A DNA stretch of 61,885 bases from Seinonella peptonophila (GCF_900129355.1 NZ_FQVL01000016.1:1-61885), one strand, 5' to 3'; positions 43,046-53,604 are shown, numbered from the stretch's first letter. Notes: generated by a model from the sequence alone, not told the origin. Program-made: numbers and translations.

Positions 43046-45592
43046 TTATTTGCTAAGATATTGTTGAATCCATTGATCCACTTCTTTTACAGGAGTACAA
43101 TCTCTTTTCATTAGCTCTTCCCCAAATCGTTGTGCTACCTGAAAGGCTTCCTCTTCTTCACGATCTTGCCTTGCCTGATCGGTTCCAAAATAGGTTGGCT
43201 TTCCAGACTCATGATACAAATAAGGTGGCTTCGATTTGATTCGAAACGTAATACGTTCTCCTTTACTGTTTTTTGTGGAAACCACAGCTGTTAAGCTAGG
43301 CAAGTTCTGTATCTCGTAAGGATCAATATGATCTCCAGATATTTCGGCCATTGCACGAGCCGATTTATTTCCTTGGTTACATGCGATAAGAGTACTGGCA
43401 TTCCCATCAAAAGCATCCAATATATCTGGTTCTAATTGATCTACATATTGAGTCATTGGCAAAAAACAGTGACCTGTGTACCGATCAATCGCGTAGATAT
43501 TTTTAACAATTGGAATCTGCACTAAGTGATATTCATCTTCCATGTGCAAATGAATTTTGTTTTTTCGTTTTCGTTGTTGAGCTTGTACATGATATTGCGT
43601 GATAATAAACCCAACTGCCATTCGTCTTTCTTCTTTTCCGAGTCCTGAAACATTAAAAATACAAATGTCTCCCCGATCCATCCATTTAGCTGGATGTAAT
43701 CCCAAATCGGCTTGTCCAAATAACCGACGCATCCTAGCATTTAATCGAATCTTCTGCATTCTATTCACAATCGGTTGTGTAACTTTACCCTGATCAATCG
43801 CTTTTTTGTTCTCAGCCCAATCAGCTTCATAGATCGAACCCGCAAGATATGGCAATACCTGGTCTCGAAATGAGGAGTCTTTTTTCAATATCTGCTCCAT
43901 CCCTAAAATACTGTGTGTTTTATGATCTGCAAGTAATGCATGTAGTGCCATTTGACCAAATTTATCTAGTAACATAGAGTCATCTTGATAGGCGTTTTTA
44001 AGTAAATCCATTGCTTGATTCACAATTGATTCTTTGTCTATTCCTTCATGCTTATGCAACAGATTCAATCCTAAAATGTACTTAGTTGAAGCTAAGTCAA
44101 AATAATGAATCCGTTCTTTTAATGAGGTTATATCTATTCCTTCTTGCTCCAATCGTTTGAAATCACTGTTGATTTTAGCTAATAACTTCAGTCCCGCATC
44201 CCCTTTTGGATCGACAAATGTAAATCCAGGAGCTGATGGATTCCGATACCACTCTTCTTCTAAGTGTGAATACATCATATTCAAAAATAGAGCAGTTTTA
44301 CCACTTCCTGTCTCTCCTGAACCAAATCCCATGTATGTCCACTGTCGATAGGGAATTCTTATCTCCCTTTCAGACCCTTGATCCAATCGACCAACTAACA
44401 TCCCTTCATTCAATTCATGGCCTGGAACTCCATGTGTCGCAATATAGGGACGTTCTTCATCCTCCTCAGGCAAGTTATATATGGGATCTTTCCCATCAGG
44501 GACATGCAACAGATTTCCCAACTCCTTATGGCTCCACGTCATTCCTTGTCTCCACCAAGGAATTGACTGATAGGTACATAGAGGATTCATCCAATGTGAC
44601 AACCATCTTCTCTTCCTTAACTCAACATAATTATCCCACTCCAGCACACGTTTAATTGATCCTTTTACATCCTGCACCACACGATCTCTCGCCGAGCTTT
44701 GTGACCACACACATACAGCGACTTGAAACGATTTCTCACGTCCAGTATGTTGCTGAAATAATGATCGATACCTAGCTTTTTCCTCTGGTTTTAAATCCAT
44801 GACTCTTTTTTCTGGATACTCTATCTCTGAAAATACTAGACCTTTCAATTCTTCTTTTGTAAATCCCAAATTTTCCAATCCCTTAGCAGCCCTTTTTTCC
44901 AATCGTTTTGAGGATTGATTTGGACTAAAGCGTACCCAAATCCAAGTATATGGATCCATATGTCTGTAGATACTTCCCAACTTAGATTCTTGGATTGATT
45001 GAAGTGGAAGCCCAGCTTGTTTCCCTATTTGATTCATAAAAAAATGGCCCCCACTCATGTTTTGATTCTTTGGCAAGGGCAACTCTTCTTTTGCGATCTC
45101 TTCCAATGCACAAGCTGGGAAGTATTCCTGTAACACTCGTATTACACTTGTTTGCTTATCCTCAGGATATGAAAAGTATATTTCAATCTCATTATAGCGA
45201 TTCACATAGGTTAAAAGTCCAAACCATTCCCTTCCTCTCTTGATTCGCATCCATTTGGTTCGATAACGCTCATATAAATCAGCTACAAATTCTTCTGCAA
45301 TCTTTGCTGTAGTGGACACTTTGTTTGAGGGAATGATACGTAAAAATTTCACATCGCTCTTTGCCCGCAATCGATAATAGAATAAGAGAAATACTACTAC
45401 AATTAGTGAAAGCATGACACCCATAACAGTAAGATTGATAGATTTTGAACTCCATATATCATAGAAATTCTTCCAAGTCTTAAAACTCCACTTTGCTTCC
45501 CATAAATATTTCCTAAAAATATAGCAGCCCAATAACAGTGGAACCACAATTTGATATGGGAATTGAATTGATGGAGTTTCCTTCTTATTCAT
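43046..45592 (-). CDS. VirD4/TraG-type coupling ATPase
   Basis: 848 residues. Two transmembrane helices lie in residues 10-75, the ATPase domain has Walker A GSGETGSGKTALF near 422 and Walker B FTFVDPKGDAG near 458, and TRG-like C-terminal motifs follow (LHMEDEYHLVQIPIVKN near 690). It couples the relaxosome to the secretion channel in conjugation. It ends the minus-strand transfer operon. The size is larger than ConQ of ICEBs1 and nearer to VirD4-like proteins with extended N-termini. Confidence 0.85.
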   Translation of the reverse strand: MNKKETPSIQFPYQIVVPLLLGCYIFRKYLWEAKWSFKTWKNFYDIWSSKSINLTVMGVMLSLIVVVFLLFYYRLRAKSDVKFLRIIPSNKVSTTAKIAEEFVADLYERYRTKWMRIKRGREWFGLLTYVNRYNEIEIYFSYPEDKQTSVIRVLQEYFPACALEEIAKEELPLPKNQNMSGGHFFMNQIGKQAGLPLQSIQESKLGSIYRHMDPYTWIWVRFSPNQSSKRLEKRAAKGLENLGFTKEELKGLVFSEIEYPEKRVMDLKPEEKARYRSLFQQHTGREKSFQVAVCVWSQSSARDRVVQDVKGSIKRVLEWDNYVELRKRRWLSHWMNPLCTYQSIPWWRQGMTWSHKELGNLLHVPDGKDPIYNLPEEDEERPYIATHGVPGHELNEGMLVGRLDQGSEREIRIPYRQWTYMGFGSGETGSGKTALFLNMMYSHLEEEWYRNPSAPGFTFVDPKGDAGLKLLAKINSDFKRLEQEGIDITSLKERIHYFDLASTKYILGLNLLHKHEGIDKESIVNQAMDLLKNAYQDDSMLLDKFGQMALHALLADHKTHSILGMEQILKKDSSFRDQVLPYLAGSIYEADWAENKKAIDQGKVTQPIVNRMQKIRLNARMRRLFGQADLGLHPAKWMDRGDICIFNVSGLGKEERRMAVGFIITQYHVQAQQRKRKNKIHLHMEDEYHLVQIPIVKNIYAIDRYTGHCFLPMTQYVDQLEPDILDAFDGNASTLIACNQGNKSARAMAEISGDHIDPYEIQNLPSLTAVVSTKNSKGERITFRIKSKPPYLYHESGKPTYFGTDQARQDREEEEAFQVAQRFGEELMKRDCTPVKEVDQWIQQYLSK

Positions 45593-45612
45593 TTGATCAA
45601 TCCCCCATAAGA

Positions 45613-46713
45613 CTACTTTTTGAATAAATACATTGGATCTATCAACTGCCCATCTTTTTCCGCTTCAAAATGGAGATGAGGCCCCGTGCTCCATCCATTG
45701 CTTCCTACTAATGCGATAATTTCACCCTTTTGCACAACCTGACCCACCTTAACTTTGACATCTTGTGGATACATATGTGCATAGGTTGTTTTGAATCCAT
45801 TTACATGCTGAACAACAATTTTCCATCCATATCCACTTGAAGGACGACTTTCTACGACTTCTCCTTGTTCAGCAGCTAAGATGGGTGTGCCTCTCTCTTT
45901 GGCAATATCAACTCCATCATGTTGACGTACTATTTTTTGTATCGGGTGTCTACGCGATCCAAACTGTGAAGTAATCTGTCCACCCTGTACAGGAAACAAA
46001 AAAGAGTCTGTCGATGTAATTTTTGGATCGATAAACTCTTCTGCATATTTCTTAACTTTGAGTACATAGCGAGAATAGTCATGGTTATACTGCCAGACTG
46101 CTCCTTTTTGAGAAAACCAATCTTCTCCTGATCGATGATTGGCAGATAGATACTTCGCAGTAGCATATATCGCATCCATTGGATCACTTGGTTCAGCTTT
46201 TCCATCCCCATTTGCATCTACCCCGTATCCACCGTACTTAGCTATTTGTTTTGGATCAGTGATATTGATGTAGTCTGGTAAATTGCCAAGTCGATTTCCC
46301 CCTGGATATCTCCACCCCAACCACGTCTTCTCCATAAATTGCGTCTGACCTTTTGCTCCAGCTGTGCTAACACTGAGATTTTGACCAAAGTTAGTTTCGA
46401 CTTTATGAATAGCAGCTAAGATGTTCCAAGGAACTCTATACTTTTTCCCAGCAGTTTGGTAAATAGGTAAATAAGAAGCGGCCACTGATGGGAAATGAGA
46501 AGAAACTGCCCCCTGCACCACCTGTTCTTGATGATTTGGGGCAGAGGAAACGCTGGACAAAATGAAGAGTACAAATAAAAAACCAATTGGAATCATGATT
46601 GGTACAAGGAATAATGTCAAAAATAAGAGCGGATATTTCCAGATCAAGATCCATTTGATTAAACGTTTAGTTTTGCTAACTTTTTTCACTCTATCTTTAA
46701 TCAAAGGTTCCAT
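45613..46713 (-). CDS. Bifunctional SLT transglycosylase and M23 peptidase (CwlT/VirB1-like)
   Basis: 366 residues. An N-terminal membrane anchor is at residues 15-45. The lytic transglycosylase domain (about 90-240) has WNILAAIHKVETNFGQN with catalytic Glu. The LytM/M23 domain (about 245-366) has HDGVDIAKERGTPILA and GPHLHFE. It cuts peptidoglycan so the transfer channel can cross the wall. I chose ATG 46713 with GAGGTG 7 bases upstream; it overlaps the previous gene by 17 bases. Confidence 0.9.
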   Translation of the reverse strand: MEPLIKDRVKKVSKTKRLIKWILIWKYPLLFLTLFLVPIMIPIGFLFVLFILSSVSSAPNHQEQVVQGAVSSHFPSVAASYLPIYQTAGKKYRVPWNILAAIHKVETNFGQNLSVSTAGAKGQTQFMEKTWLGWRYPGGNRLGNLPDYINITDPKQIAKYGGYGVDANGDGKAEPSDPMDAIYATAKYLSANHRSGEDWFSQKGAVWQYNHDYSRYVLKVKKYAEEFIDPKITSTDSFLFPVQGGQITSQFGSRRHPIQKIVRQHDGVDIAKERGTPILAAEQGEVVESRPSSGYGWKIVVQHVNGFKTTYAHMYPQDVKVKVGQVVQKGEIIALVGSNGWSTGPHLHFEAEKDGQLIDPMYLFKK

Positions 46714-47215
46714 GTGCATCCACCTCATCCACTTGCCATCGATCCTCTTTGATAAGCTGAAGAGTATAGAACTTTTCCTCAGTTGTTTTCTCTGATTGAG
46801 CGTTTGTGATTTCTTCAATTACATCAAATGTCCAGGACATTCCATTCTCTGTCATTTCTGAAAGCCCACGATTGATGGAAACTGTTTGATACAGTTGAAC
46901 CTCTGCCGTCTTTCGATGAAATTTTTGCATCTGTTGCAACTGCATGTACAAATAAGGCGTCACAAGATATTTCATTTGATCTAATTCCATTTTTTCTTTG
47001 AGATACATGATTAAGAATTCTCTTGCTACTTTTTCCGATTGCTTCATATCTTCTTTCGTATATCGTTTTTCACTTGCTACCATAGAATCTGAAGGAATCG
47101 ATACCTGTTTTTCTTTCAACTGATCTTCTGAATAAGTCCAATAAAAAAAGCCCCATATCAGGGTACCAATCAACAATGCAAAAACGATATAGATGAGAGC
47201 TTGTTTATGTTTCAT
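46697..47215 (-). CDS. Bitopic membrane protein of the transfer operon
   Basis: 172 residues. One N-terminal transmembrane helix (ALIYIVFALLIGTLIWGFFY) and a roughly 140-residue extracellular domain. Its place between VirB6 and the wall hydrolase suggests a channel component, possibly a VirB8/TcpC-like NTF2 fold; the sequence itself is not decisive. ATG 47215 follows AAGGACGAAACG and overlaps the VirB6 gene by 11 bases. Confidence 0.6.
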   Translation of the reverse strand: MKHKQALIYIVFALLIGTLIWGFFYWTYSEDQLKEKQVSIPSDSMVASEKRYTKEDMKQSEKVAREFLIMYLKEKMELDQMKYLVTPYLYMQLQQMQKFHRKTAEVQLYQTVSINRGLSEMTENGMSWTFDVIEEITNAQSEKTTEEKFYTLQLIKEDRWQVDEVDAHGTFD

Positions 47216-48995
47216 TCGTTTCGTCCTTTCTAATCTTATCTTTCGGAGATAATGAACCTTCGACCATTGGAAATGCAGTTTCATTGTTTTTTCGAATGAT
47301 ATTCTGATTCATTGTAGGCTTCGTAACTTGATTTTCTTTCTTTACACTTAAATGTTGATCTATTTCTGTTGACTTTTGATATAGTGGATTTGACTTAGGC
47401 TGATTTGAATCCAGTATATTTACTTTCATTGATGAATTTCCGTCTGAATTCGGGATGATTTTTCCCAAAATATTTTCTTTCGTCATTAATTGACTAGACA
47501 ATTTTCTCAATAATATTTCCATCGTTTGATCAACCCCAGTTCCTGATTTCCCTAACCACACTGCTGGAGCTGTCACCAACTGAAAAATTTCCTTGCTTTT
47601 CCAAAATAAAAGCGCAAGAAGACAAAGCTGCATAAACATCATAAACACATAACCTTTTTCTTCAGAGAAATCATACAGAGCACTACTAAAAGCAAAAAAG
47701 ATAGCTAATACGACACCTAAGGACAATTTCATTAGCAAGGCCCCAAGTACTTCTGAAGACCATCGATAAAGTGATTCTTTCCAAAAAGGAACAATGGCCC
47801 ATGCTAAAGCTATAGGAGAGAGTAAAATTAAAAACATGAAGTAAAGTTGAAAAAAGGGAATACCTGCTGATAAAAGAATCACCATCAACCCTAACACGAC
47901 GTTGAAACAAAGCACCATCACAATAAAACCTAATCGTGTGCTGTTATTTGATGATGTCATATTTTTATTTTCATAACCTTCATCCGATTTTACTGATATC
48001 TCTTTTTTTACTAAATCTGCTCTTTTTTTACTTTGTGGATCTTGTTTTAATAAGTCATTTCTTCTTTTTTCCTCAACAGATGTTGTTCCATACTGCAACA
48101 GGAGATACGGTTTAAACACCATCACATTCCATAAGTTATTGCCGGCACGTACTTCCGCCTCATCGGATGTATAATCAATCGAATCCATACTTATAAGATT
48201 CGTTGAAATGCCTAGAAACTCTTTTGTCATACCACTACTTGCTTGATTCATCGATTGGATAATTGAATGAGAATAATAGAAAAAGGATAGAGCGAAAAAA
48301 ATCACCACACATGCATGTATAATTCCTTTGATTGCACCTTCTTCATTCTCTAATGCAATCGATTGCCATCCCACCCAAAAACCCATTATGATGACCATCA
48401 ATGGAAACAACAAACCATAAATTCCTTTTTGAGAAATCTCTCCTTGGCTGATTCCTGCCAAACGTTTAAGAGCTTCGCTTATTGATTGTCCTATATCCTC
48501 AACCAAATTTAAATTGATCGCATTCTCTAACACCCAAACTGTCACACGTGAACCAAAAACATTAACTTTCCATATTGCATTATTGATTTCATTGAAAAAA
48601 TAGTTACCTACATTATTTGCTTTGTCATTGAACTCCCAAAAATATGGATTCTCCAAAGATAAATCAATTTGATAGTGCGATAATGGGTACTGATTATATA
48701 ATACTTCAACTCTTCCCACTCTCATGTTTCCTTTAGAATGTGGCAACAAATTATCAATGAGATTTATACCAACAGAGTCACTTGATTTCTCTTTTTTCTT
48801 ACTATATTGATTTGGAGATACCCAATGATCTAATCGTTTCCCTCCTTCTTTGAACAAGTTTCCGATCCATTGACCTGTTTTGCTTATCCAATTCCAATCA
48901 GGTACTTTTTGTTCAGGTGCTCCATAAACTATTTGCGGAATAACTATAAAAAATAAGAGCCCTCCTAATAGGACTCTAATCCACATCTTGATCAT
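47205..48995 (-). CDS. VirB6/TrbL-like (ConG-type) channel membrane protein
   Basis: About 596 residues. A signal peptide (IRVLLGGLLFFIVIPQIVYG) is followed by an extracellular region, then six or seven helices between residues 205 and 470 (FPLMVIIMGFWVGWQSIAL; LGFIVMVLCFNVVLGLMVIL). A charged cytoplasmic tail follows. This is the VirB6 layout of Gram-positive type IV systems. ATG 48995 is preceded by GGAGGAATGTGC. It overlaps the upstream gene by 20 bases. Confidence 0.8.
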   Translation of the reverse strand: MIKMWIRVLLGGLLFFIVIPQIVYGAPEQKVPDWNWISKTGQWIGNLFKEGGKRLDHWVSPNQYSKKKEKSSDSVGINLIDNLLPHSKGNMRVGRVEVLYNQYPLSHYQIDLSLENPYFWEFNDKANNVGNYFFNEINNAIWKVNVFGSRVTVWVLENAINLNLVEDIGQSISEALKRLAGISQGEISQKGIYGLLFPLMVIIMGFWVGWQSIALENEEGAIKGIIHACVVIFFALSFFYYSHSIIQSMNQASSGMTKEFLGISTNLISMDSIDYTSDEAEVRAGNNLWNVMVFKPYLLLQYGTTSVEEKRRNDLLKQDPQSKKRADLVKKEISVKSDEGYENKNMTSSNNSTRLGFIVMVLCFNVVLGLMVILLSAGIPFFQLYFMFLILLSPIALAWAIVPFWKESLYRWSSEVLGALLMKLSLGVVLAIFFAFSSALYDFSEEKGYVFMMFMQLCLLALLFWKSKEIFQLVTAPAVWLGKSGTGVDQTMEILLRKLSSQLMTKENILGKIIPNSDGNSSMKVNILDSNQPKSNPLYQKSTEIDQHLSVKKENQVTKPTMNQNIIRKNNETAFPMVEGSLSPKDKIRKDETNET

Positions 48996-49494
48996 GCACA
49001 TTCCTCCGTATCACTTCCGAAGTTAAGCCATTTGTCAAAACCTCAAACTTATTCCTATCAATCTCCTCTAACTTCCACTCATTCTTGTCTCGGTCATAAA
49101 TCACTCGATAGCCTTCCTCTGAAGATGTTCCGCTCAAATACTGCCATTTAACATGATAATAGAATTCAAATGAATCAATTTTGTATTCATTCATTACAAA
49201 ACCAGGACTTGGAACTTTTTTTTTCGCTTTTTGATCTAGACTAAAATCATAAACATCTGCAATCATCTCTGCTAATTGGGGCTGTGCGACTTGTTGAAGA
49301 GTAATACCATCTTTCTCTTTTTTTGATTTTTCATATGCCGCAACAACACCCCTTGGTCCTCTTCCAAACTTGTCGGTCGGAACAAGAAAGTAATTGATTC
49401 CAAATTCAATCATGATCAATAGAGCAATTATGGTCATAACAACACCAATGGAGATCAGCGGAATTCTCAAAGCTCTTTTGTGTAATAGATTCAC
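48976..49494 (-). CDS. Bitopic membrane protein of the transfer operon
   Basis: 172 residues. A transmembrane helix at residues 12-36 (LISIGVVMTIIALLIMIEFG) is followed by an extracellular domain with beta-rich parts (SFEFYYHVKWQYLSGTSSEE; YRVIYDRDKNEWKLEEID). The GTG start follows AGGAGATGAACAAAA and overlaps the VirB4 gene stop. It could be a VirB8/TcpC-like component; not proven. Confidence 0.65.
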   Translation of the reverse strand: MNLLHKRALRIPLISIGVVMTIIALLIMIEFGINYFLVPTDKFGRGPRGVVAAYEKSKKEKDGITLQQVAQPQLAEMIADVYDFSLDQKAKKKVPSPGFVMNEYKIDSFEFYYHVKWQYLSGTSSEEGYRVIYDRDKNEWKLEEIDRNKFEVLTNGLTSEVIRRNVHDQDVD

Positions 49495-51974
49495 TTTTGT
49501 TCATCTCCTATTTGTTCAGGAGGAGTGGTATCGAAAGCCTGAGCTAGTTCTTGAAATACACAATGAAAAAACAAACGACCCACTCTACCAAATGCATCAC
49601 GCATCATACACTCTCCCTCCCTTAGATTCTGAATCAATTGTCTATTTTGTTGATTAATCTCCATCTCCAATATCTCAAGCGCTCTTTCTATCTCTTTCTC
49701 ATCGGATAGTTTGAATACACACTTAATACCTAAATTATTCACAAGCTCTCTTGGAACATCCGTTGCATTTTGAGTAACCAATAGTATTCCACTGTTCCAA
49801 TATCTTCCTAACCGGATGCCCTCTTCGATTGCACGTCTTCCAGACTCAGAAGACAAAGGAATCCAAGCCTCTTCCCAGTATATCTGGTTGTACAACCGAT
49901 TCTTTCTCACAAGCTGATTTACAAATCCCGTGATTGGAGTCATCAATGCCTTAGACAAAACCTCCATTTCATCATAACGCTCAGGCTGCTTATCGCGTTC
50001 AGGGATTCGTAGCTCATCGATTTGGATAATGTTTAGCGGCTTATCTAGATCTAATGGATTGAGTATGGATTCCCCAGTACCAAATACTAACTGAGAAAAC
50101 GGAAACGATTCATATAGTGAAAGGGTTTTGTATAGATACTTGTCTCGTTTTTCGATTTCCGATAATACTTGAGACATTGATGGATTTTTGCTCCATTTAA
50201 CCTGATGTATGGCTTCCTGAATGAGATGATGCCAAGGATGTTGTCGATTGACTTGAACCAATTGCTGTAAAAAATCTTTGGCATACAAAGGTGCTTCCAC
50301 TTGCGGAAATAGCTGAAATGGATCTAACATACCTTTGAATTTTGGATCACTGCCGAGTCGGGTTAATCCCACTTGACCTTCTAAACCTGGCAAATCAGTT
50401 ATCCAATGACTACGTTCACCTTTGGAGTCAATTAAAATCGTCCTTGCACCTAAATGATGAATCGCTTGATACATCAGTAGCGATGCAGCAAAAGATTTTC
50501 CATAACCCGTTTGTCCAATTAATAGAATGCCAGGGCTTTTGGTATCAATCTGATTTCCTCCTTGAATCGCTGAGGACTGATGTAAAAAAACTGGACGATT
50601 TAGCATTTCATTGGAGAACTCAGCAGGTCCAGTTAATCCAACAAAAATCCCTCGATTATCCCCTAAATACTGCGATCCATTCACCATACTTTGCGCAACC
50701 ATCTCAGGCTTTAGTTTGTGGCGAAAGTCTGGTATAAGTGTATCGCCACCAGGTAAAAACTCATAAAAAGCTTGGAGCTGATCCCCTGCTGGAACGATGA
50801 CCTCCATATCTTTATTGTAATTTCGATACAAATTCATCAGCTGATGAGAACGATGATATAACTCTTCTTGAGTTGAGCCATATACAGCAAATGCAATTGA
50901 AATATCAAGCAACGGAGCACGACTTCTTCTAAGATTTTTTTCTTCCTCAACTGTTTCTAGATATGCTTGCTCCAAATCTAAATCTTGCTGTTTCCCTTCC
51001 TCCCGTGTATGGGATACATAATGATTGAGACGTCTTTTTTGCTTTGCAATCAATTCAATAGCTTGAGCATTTGGTATGGGACGAATTCTTAGCGATACAT
51101 CTAAAGGAAAAGGCAGATATTGCAACCAATATAACCATTCATCTCCTGGAAAATGAATATGATCTGGTAAGTAGGAGAGATACAAAAATTGTGTCCACTC
51201 ATCTTCTAACGTCCCATCTCGAACATGACGAACACGGATATGTTGAGGAGAGATTTCATACTCGCCTAATAATAAATTACGAACATCTTTTGGATTCGAC
51301 TGAATAGATGCTTGATCCCTATTCTTTTCGACTCGAGGCTTCCAATTCCCTGTTATTTCCTTTTTAACCCCTCGAAATGCTTGATGTCGAATAATGAATT
51401 CTAAATCTGTTGTGGTTACTGGTTGAGCCGAAATACAGCTAATATCCTCATACACTTTTCTTTCTTGCTCTTGGCAGGTAAAGAGTTCTTCTTCTAGAAT
51501 ATCTGTCTTTTCTAACTCAGCTTCGGATTGAACATACTGTCGGAAATCATTCCATTTAAATTCCAGCCGTTTCAGTAGCTTTTTTCGTCGAGTCCGGATT
51601 CGCATTCTTTTGAGCTTCACACCTAAAAAAATGCGAGATTGAATGGGCTTTTGTTGAAGATGATGTAAAGATGTCGTCATTCGATCCAAGTACTTCAATG
51701 CATTCCGTTTCATTGATCCATCTGGGACTTCCTGTTTGAGCCGACCCTGGTGCGCCTCTAGATCAAAAAAATGCGGGACTGACAATATATGAATCTCTCT
51801 TTTCAAGCGACCAAACAATTTGATCCACGGTTGTGTAACTGCTTGTTTTTCCTGATCAGATAAATAGGCATAATTAATCAATGGGATTTCATAATAAGCA
51901 ACTACTTCACCTTTAGTTGTAAAAACAAGATTTCCTTCCAAATGTTGTATGGGGAAAACAAAGGATTTAAACAT
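49491..51974 (-). CDS. VirB4/ConE-type conjugation ATPase
   Basis: 827 residues. The C-terminal ATPase domain has Walker A LLIGQTGYGKSFAAS near residue 487 and a Walker B/arginine region with IYWEEAWIPLSSESGRRAIE near 700 and ILLVTQNATDVPREL. The N-terminal half resembles the TcpF/VirB4 N-terminal domain. It energises pilus-less channel assembly and substrate transfer. AAAGGAGGAATTGC precedes the ATG; the TcpE gene overlaps by 8 bases upstream. Confidence 0.9.
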   Translation of the reverse strand: MFKSFVFPIQHLEGNLVFTTKGEVVAYYEIPLINYAYLSDQEKQAVTQPWIKLFGRLKREIHILSVPHFFDLEAHQGRLKQEVPDGSMKRNALKYLDRMTTSLHHLQQKPIQSRIFLGVKLKRMRIRTRRKKLLKRLEFKWNDFRQYVQSEAELEKTDILEEELFTCQEQERKVYEDISCISAQPVTTTDLEFIIRHQAFRGVKKEITGNWKPRVEKNRDQASIQSNPKDVRNLLLGEYEISPQHIRVRHVRDGTLEDEWTQFLYLSYLPDHIHFPGDEWLYWLQYLPFPLDVSLRIRPIPNAQAIELIAKQKRRLNHYVSHTREEGKQQDLDLEQAYLETVEEEKNLRRSRAPLLDISIAFAVYGSTQEELYHRSHQLMNLYRNYNKDMEVIVPAGDQLQAFYEFLPGGDTLIPDFRHKLKPEMVAQSMVNGSQYLGDNRGIFVGLTGPAEFSNEMLNRPVFLHQSSAIQGGNQIDTKSPGILLIGQTGYGKSFAASLLMYQAIHHLGARTILIDSKGERSHWITDLPGLEGQVGLTRLGSDPKFKGMLDPFQLFPQVEAPLYAKDFLQQLVQVNRQHPWHHLIQEAIHQVKWSKNPSMSQVLSEIEKRDKYLYKTLSLYESFPFSQLVFGTGESILNPLDLDKPLNIIQIDELRIPERDKQPERYDEMEVLSKALMTPITGFVNQLVRKNRLYNQIYWEEAWIPLSSESGRRAIEEGIRLGRYWNSGILLVTQNATDVPRELVNNLGIKCVFKLSDEKEIERALEILEMEINQQNRQLIQNLREGECMMRDAFGRVGRLFFHCVFQELAQAFDTTPPEQIGDEQK

Positions 51975-52374
51975 GCAATTCCTCCTTTCGGGGTTTCAGG
52001 CGGTACGTATAATCAAGGACAACACGAATCCATACTGGCTGATCTATTGACCGATAGGGATTCACCCGTTTATTGGATAGAAGAAATTGTATCCATATCC
52101 AAACCGATCGCTCAGGTGATCTTCGTCCATTTTGAAACCGCTCCATCCATAACGCACCCCATGTAGGCACTATCAAATAATTGATCACCCAACCCGCTTT
52201 CAACTGAAGAAAAAACCAAAAAGGCGTAAATGGTAACAAAGAGATGAAATAAACTATCCCAAGAAGTAGAACAAAATAAAAAGGAATCCGTTTTGGGATT
52301 CCGCGTGCAATTACGATCGGACCGACTTTATACCACTTGTTTTCACGTTCCAAAATTCTGGTTAAATTCTGCAT
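51967..52374 (-). CDS. TcpE-family conjugation membrane protein (ConD-like)
   Basis: 135 residues. YVKV-like start (ENKWYKVGPIVIARGIPKRI) and two membrane helices (PFYFVLLLGIVYFISLLPF; KAGWVINYLIVPTWGALWM) match TcpE, which occurs in ICEBs1 and Tn916-type systems. A basic C-terminal segment follows. I chose ATG 52374 with GAGGTGTTAT. Confidence 0.78.
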   Translation of the reverse strand: MQNLTRILERENKWYKVGPIVIARGIPKRIPFYFVLLLGIVYFISLLPFTPFWFFLQLKAGWVINYLIVPTWGALWMERFQNGRRSPERSVWIWIQFLLSNKRVNPYRSIDQPVWIRVVLDYTYRLKPRKEELHV

Positions 52375-52387
52375 ATAACACCTCACT

Positions 52388-52612
52388 TCACTTGATTATA
52401 TCATCCCATATATCACCAAATATCTGGAATACACTTCCCACCTTAGAAATCAGACCGAATGCAATAAACCCCCAAAACCATGCTTTCCATAACTGAACAT
52501 CATTATCTTGTTGAAAGGCAATAAATACCCGATATCCTACTATGCCACCTAGAATATAACTCAACGCATGTAGAAAAAAATCCACCACATTGCCTATGAT
52601 AGGCACATCCAT
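52388..52612 (-). CDS. Small TcpD/ConC-like membrane protein
   Basis: 74 residues with two hydrophobic helices (IIGNVVDFFLHALSYILGGI; WFWGFIAFGLISKVGSVF). Size and position between TcpC and TcpE genes match small integral proteins in Gram-positive transfer operons. ATG 52612 follows GGGGGCGATTGG. Its 3' end is 13 bases from the TcpE start. Confidence 0.65.
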   Translation of the reverse strand: MDVPIIGNVVDFFLHALSYILGGIVGYRVFIAFQQDNDVQLWKAWFWGFIAFGLISKVGSVFQIFGDIWDDIIK

Positions 52613-52623
52613 CCAATCGCCCC

Positions 52624-53517
52624 CTATTGATGGTTCAATTCGTAAACAAACCATTGATTTTTTTCCTTGCGAAGTCTAATTTCAAAGGGATACATCATCT
52701 CGGTCGAGGAATCCTTCTCTTGTAAAACAACTGTTGTATAGGCATAGCAATTGGGACCTGATTGAATCACCTTTAAATCTTCTAGCGAAAGAAACTTCAT
52801 CAATCCTTGAAAGCCTTGTATTGGTTTATCTGATTGTGTTAAGTATCGAATATCATCTAAATTGCCACGACTATATACATCAAAAAAATTTCGCAACACC
52901 TCTTGTATTTGCCTCTGAGTAACAGTGTCCACCACTTTTCCTTTTACCTCCTCTACTGATTTTTTCATATGGACAATAGCAGGAGGAGGAATTACGTACG
53001 GAATATTTCGGATAATAAATCCATCGGAACGATTCGCTTGAATAGGAACTGCGAGCCATCGTTTAATGGTGTAAAAATCTTGACTATTTTTGGGGTTATA
53101 GTAAGTCACATTGATCATGATAGTGATCGTAGACTGATTGAAACCTTGACTTTCTACTTTCCAAACTTGTGCTGCTCCAGGTCTAGCTTCTCTTTGTAGT
53201 TGAGTGAAATGGATACCTGCTTGTGTATCCATTCCTTCTGGCAAATAAGGTTGTAATCGTTTCACTCTTGCTTCTTCTTGTCCCAATGTCCAGTTGTAAT
53301 AATCGACCGCGAAATGCACAGCGAAAGCTTTTGCCTCATTTGAAAGCGCTAGATTCTCCTTTTCATTTTTCTTCAAGACGTTTATATTTAATTCTCCAGA
53401 TAACCAAAGAAATACAATCAATAGTCCCATCAAACAGTTGCCAATTAATAACCCCCATAACAACCACTTCTTTAACTTCATTTCACGCAACGTTAGCTTT
53501 CGTTGCTTCAACATCAT
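52624..53517 (-). CDS. TcpC-family (ConB/VirB8-like) conjugation protein
   Basis: About 297 residues. An N-terminal helix (WLLWGLLIGNCLMGLLIVFL) is followed by two NTF2-like domains outside the cell: AKAFAVHFAVDYYNWTLGQE and LQPYLPEGMD are typical of TcpC. It is the first channel gene of the transfer operon. The start is 53517 or 53514, after AGGTGATA. It scaffolds the channel at the membrane. Confidence 0.85.
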   Translation of the reverse strand: MMLKQRKLTLREMKLKKWLLWGLLIGNCLMGLLIVFLWLSGELNINVLKKNEKENLALSNEAKAFAVHFAVDYYNWTLGQEEARVKRLQPYLPEGMDTQAGIHFTQLQREARPGAAQVWKVESQGFNQSTITIMINVTYYNPKNSQDFYTIKRWLAVPIQANRSDGFIIRNIPYVIPPPAIVHMKKSVEEVKGKVVDTVTQRQIQEVLRNFFDVYSRGNLDDIRYLTQSDKPIQGFQGLMKFLSLEDLKVIQSGPNCYAYTTVVLQEKDSSTEMMYPFEIRLRKEKNQWFVYELNHQ

Positions 53518-53604
53518 TATCACCTACTGACAACCTATTTTGTCTCTTGTAGCCCTTTACTCTTTTGAGAACACCATCTTTTTTTAGATATCCAACTACC
53601 CATA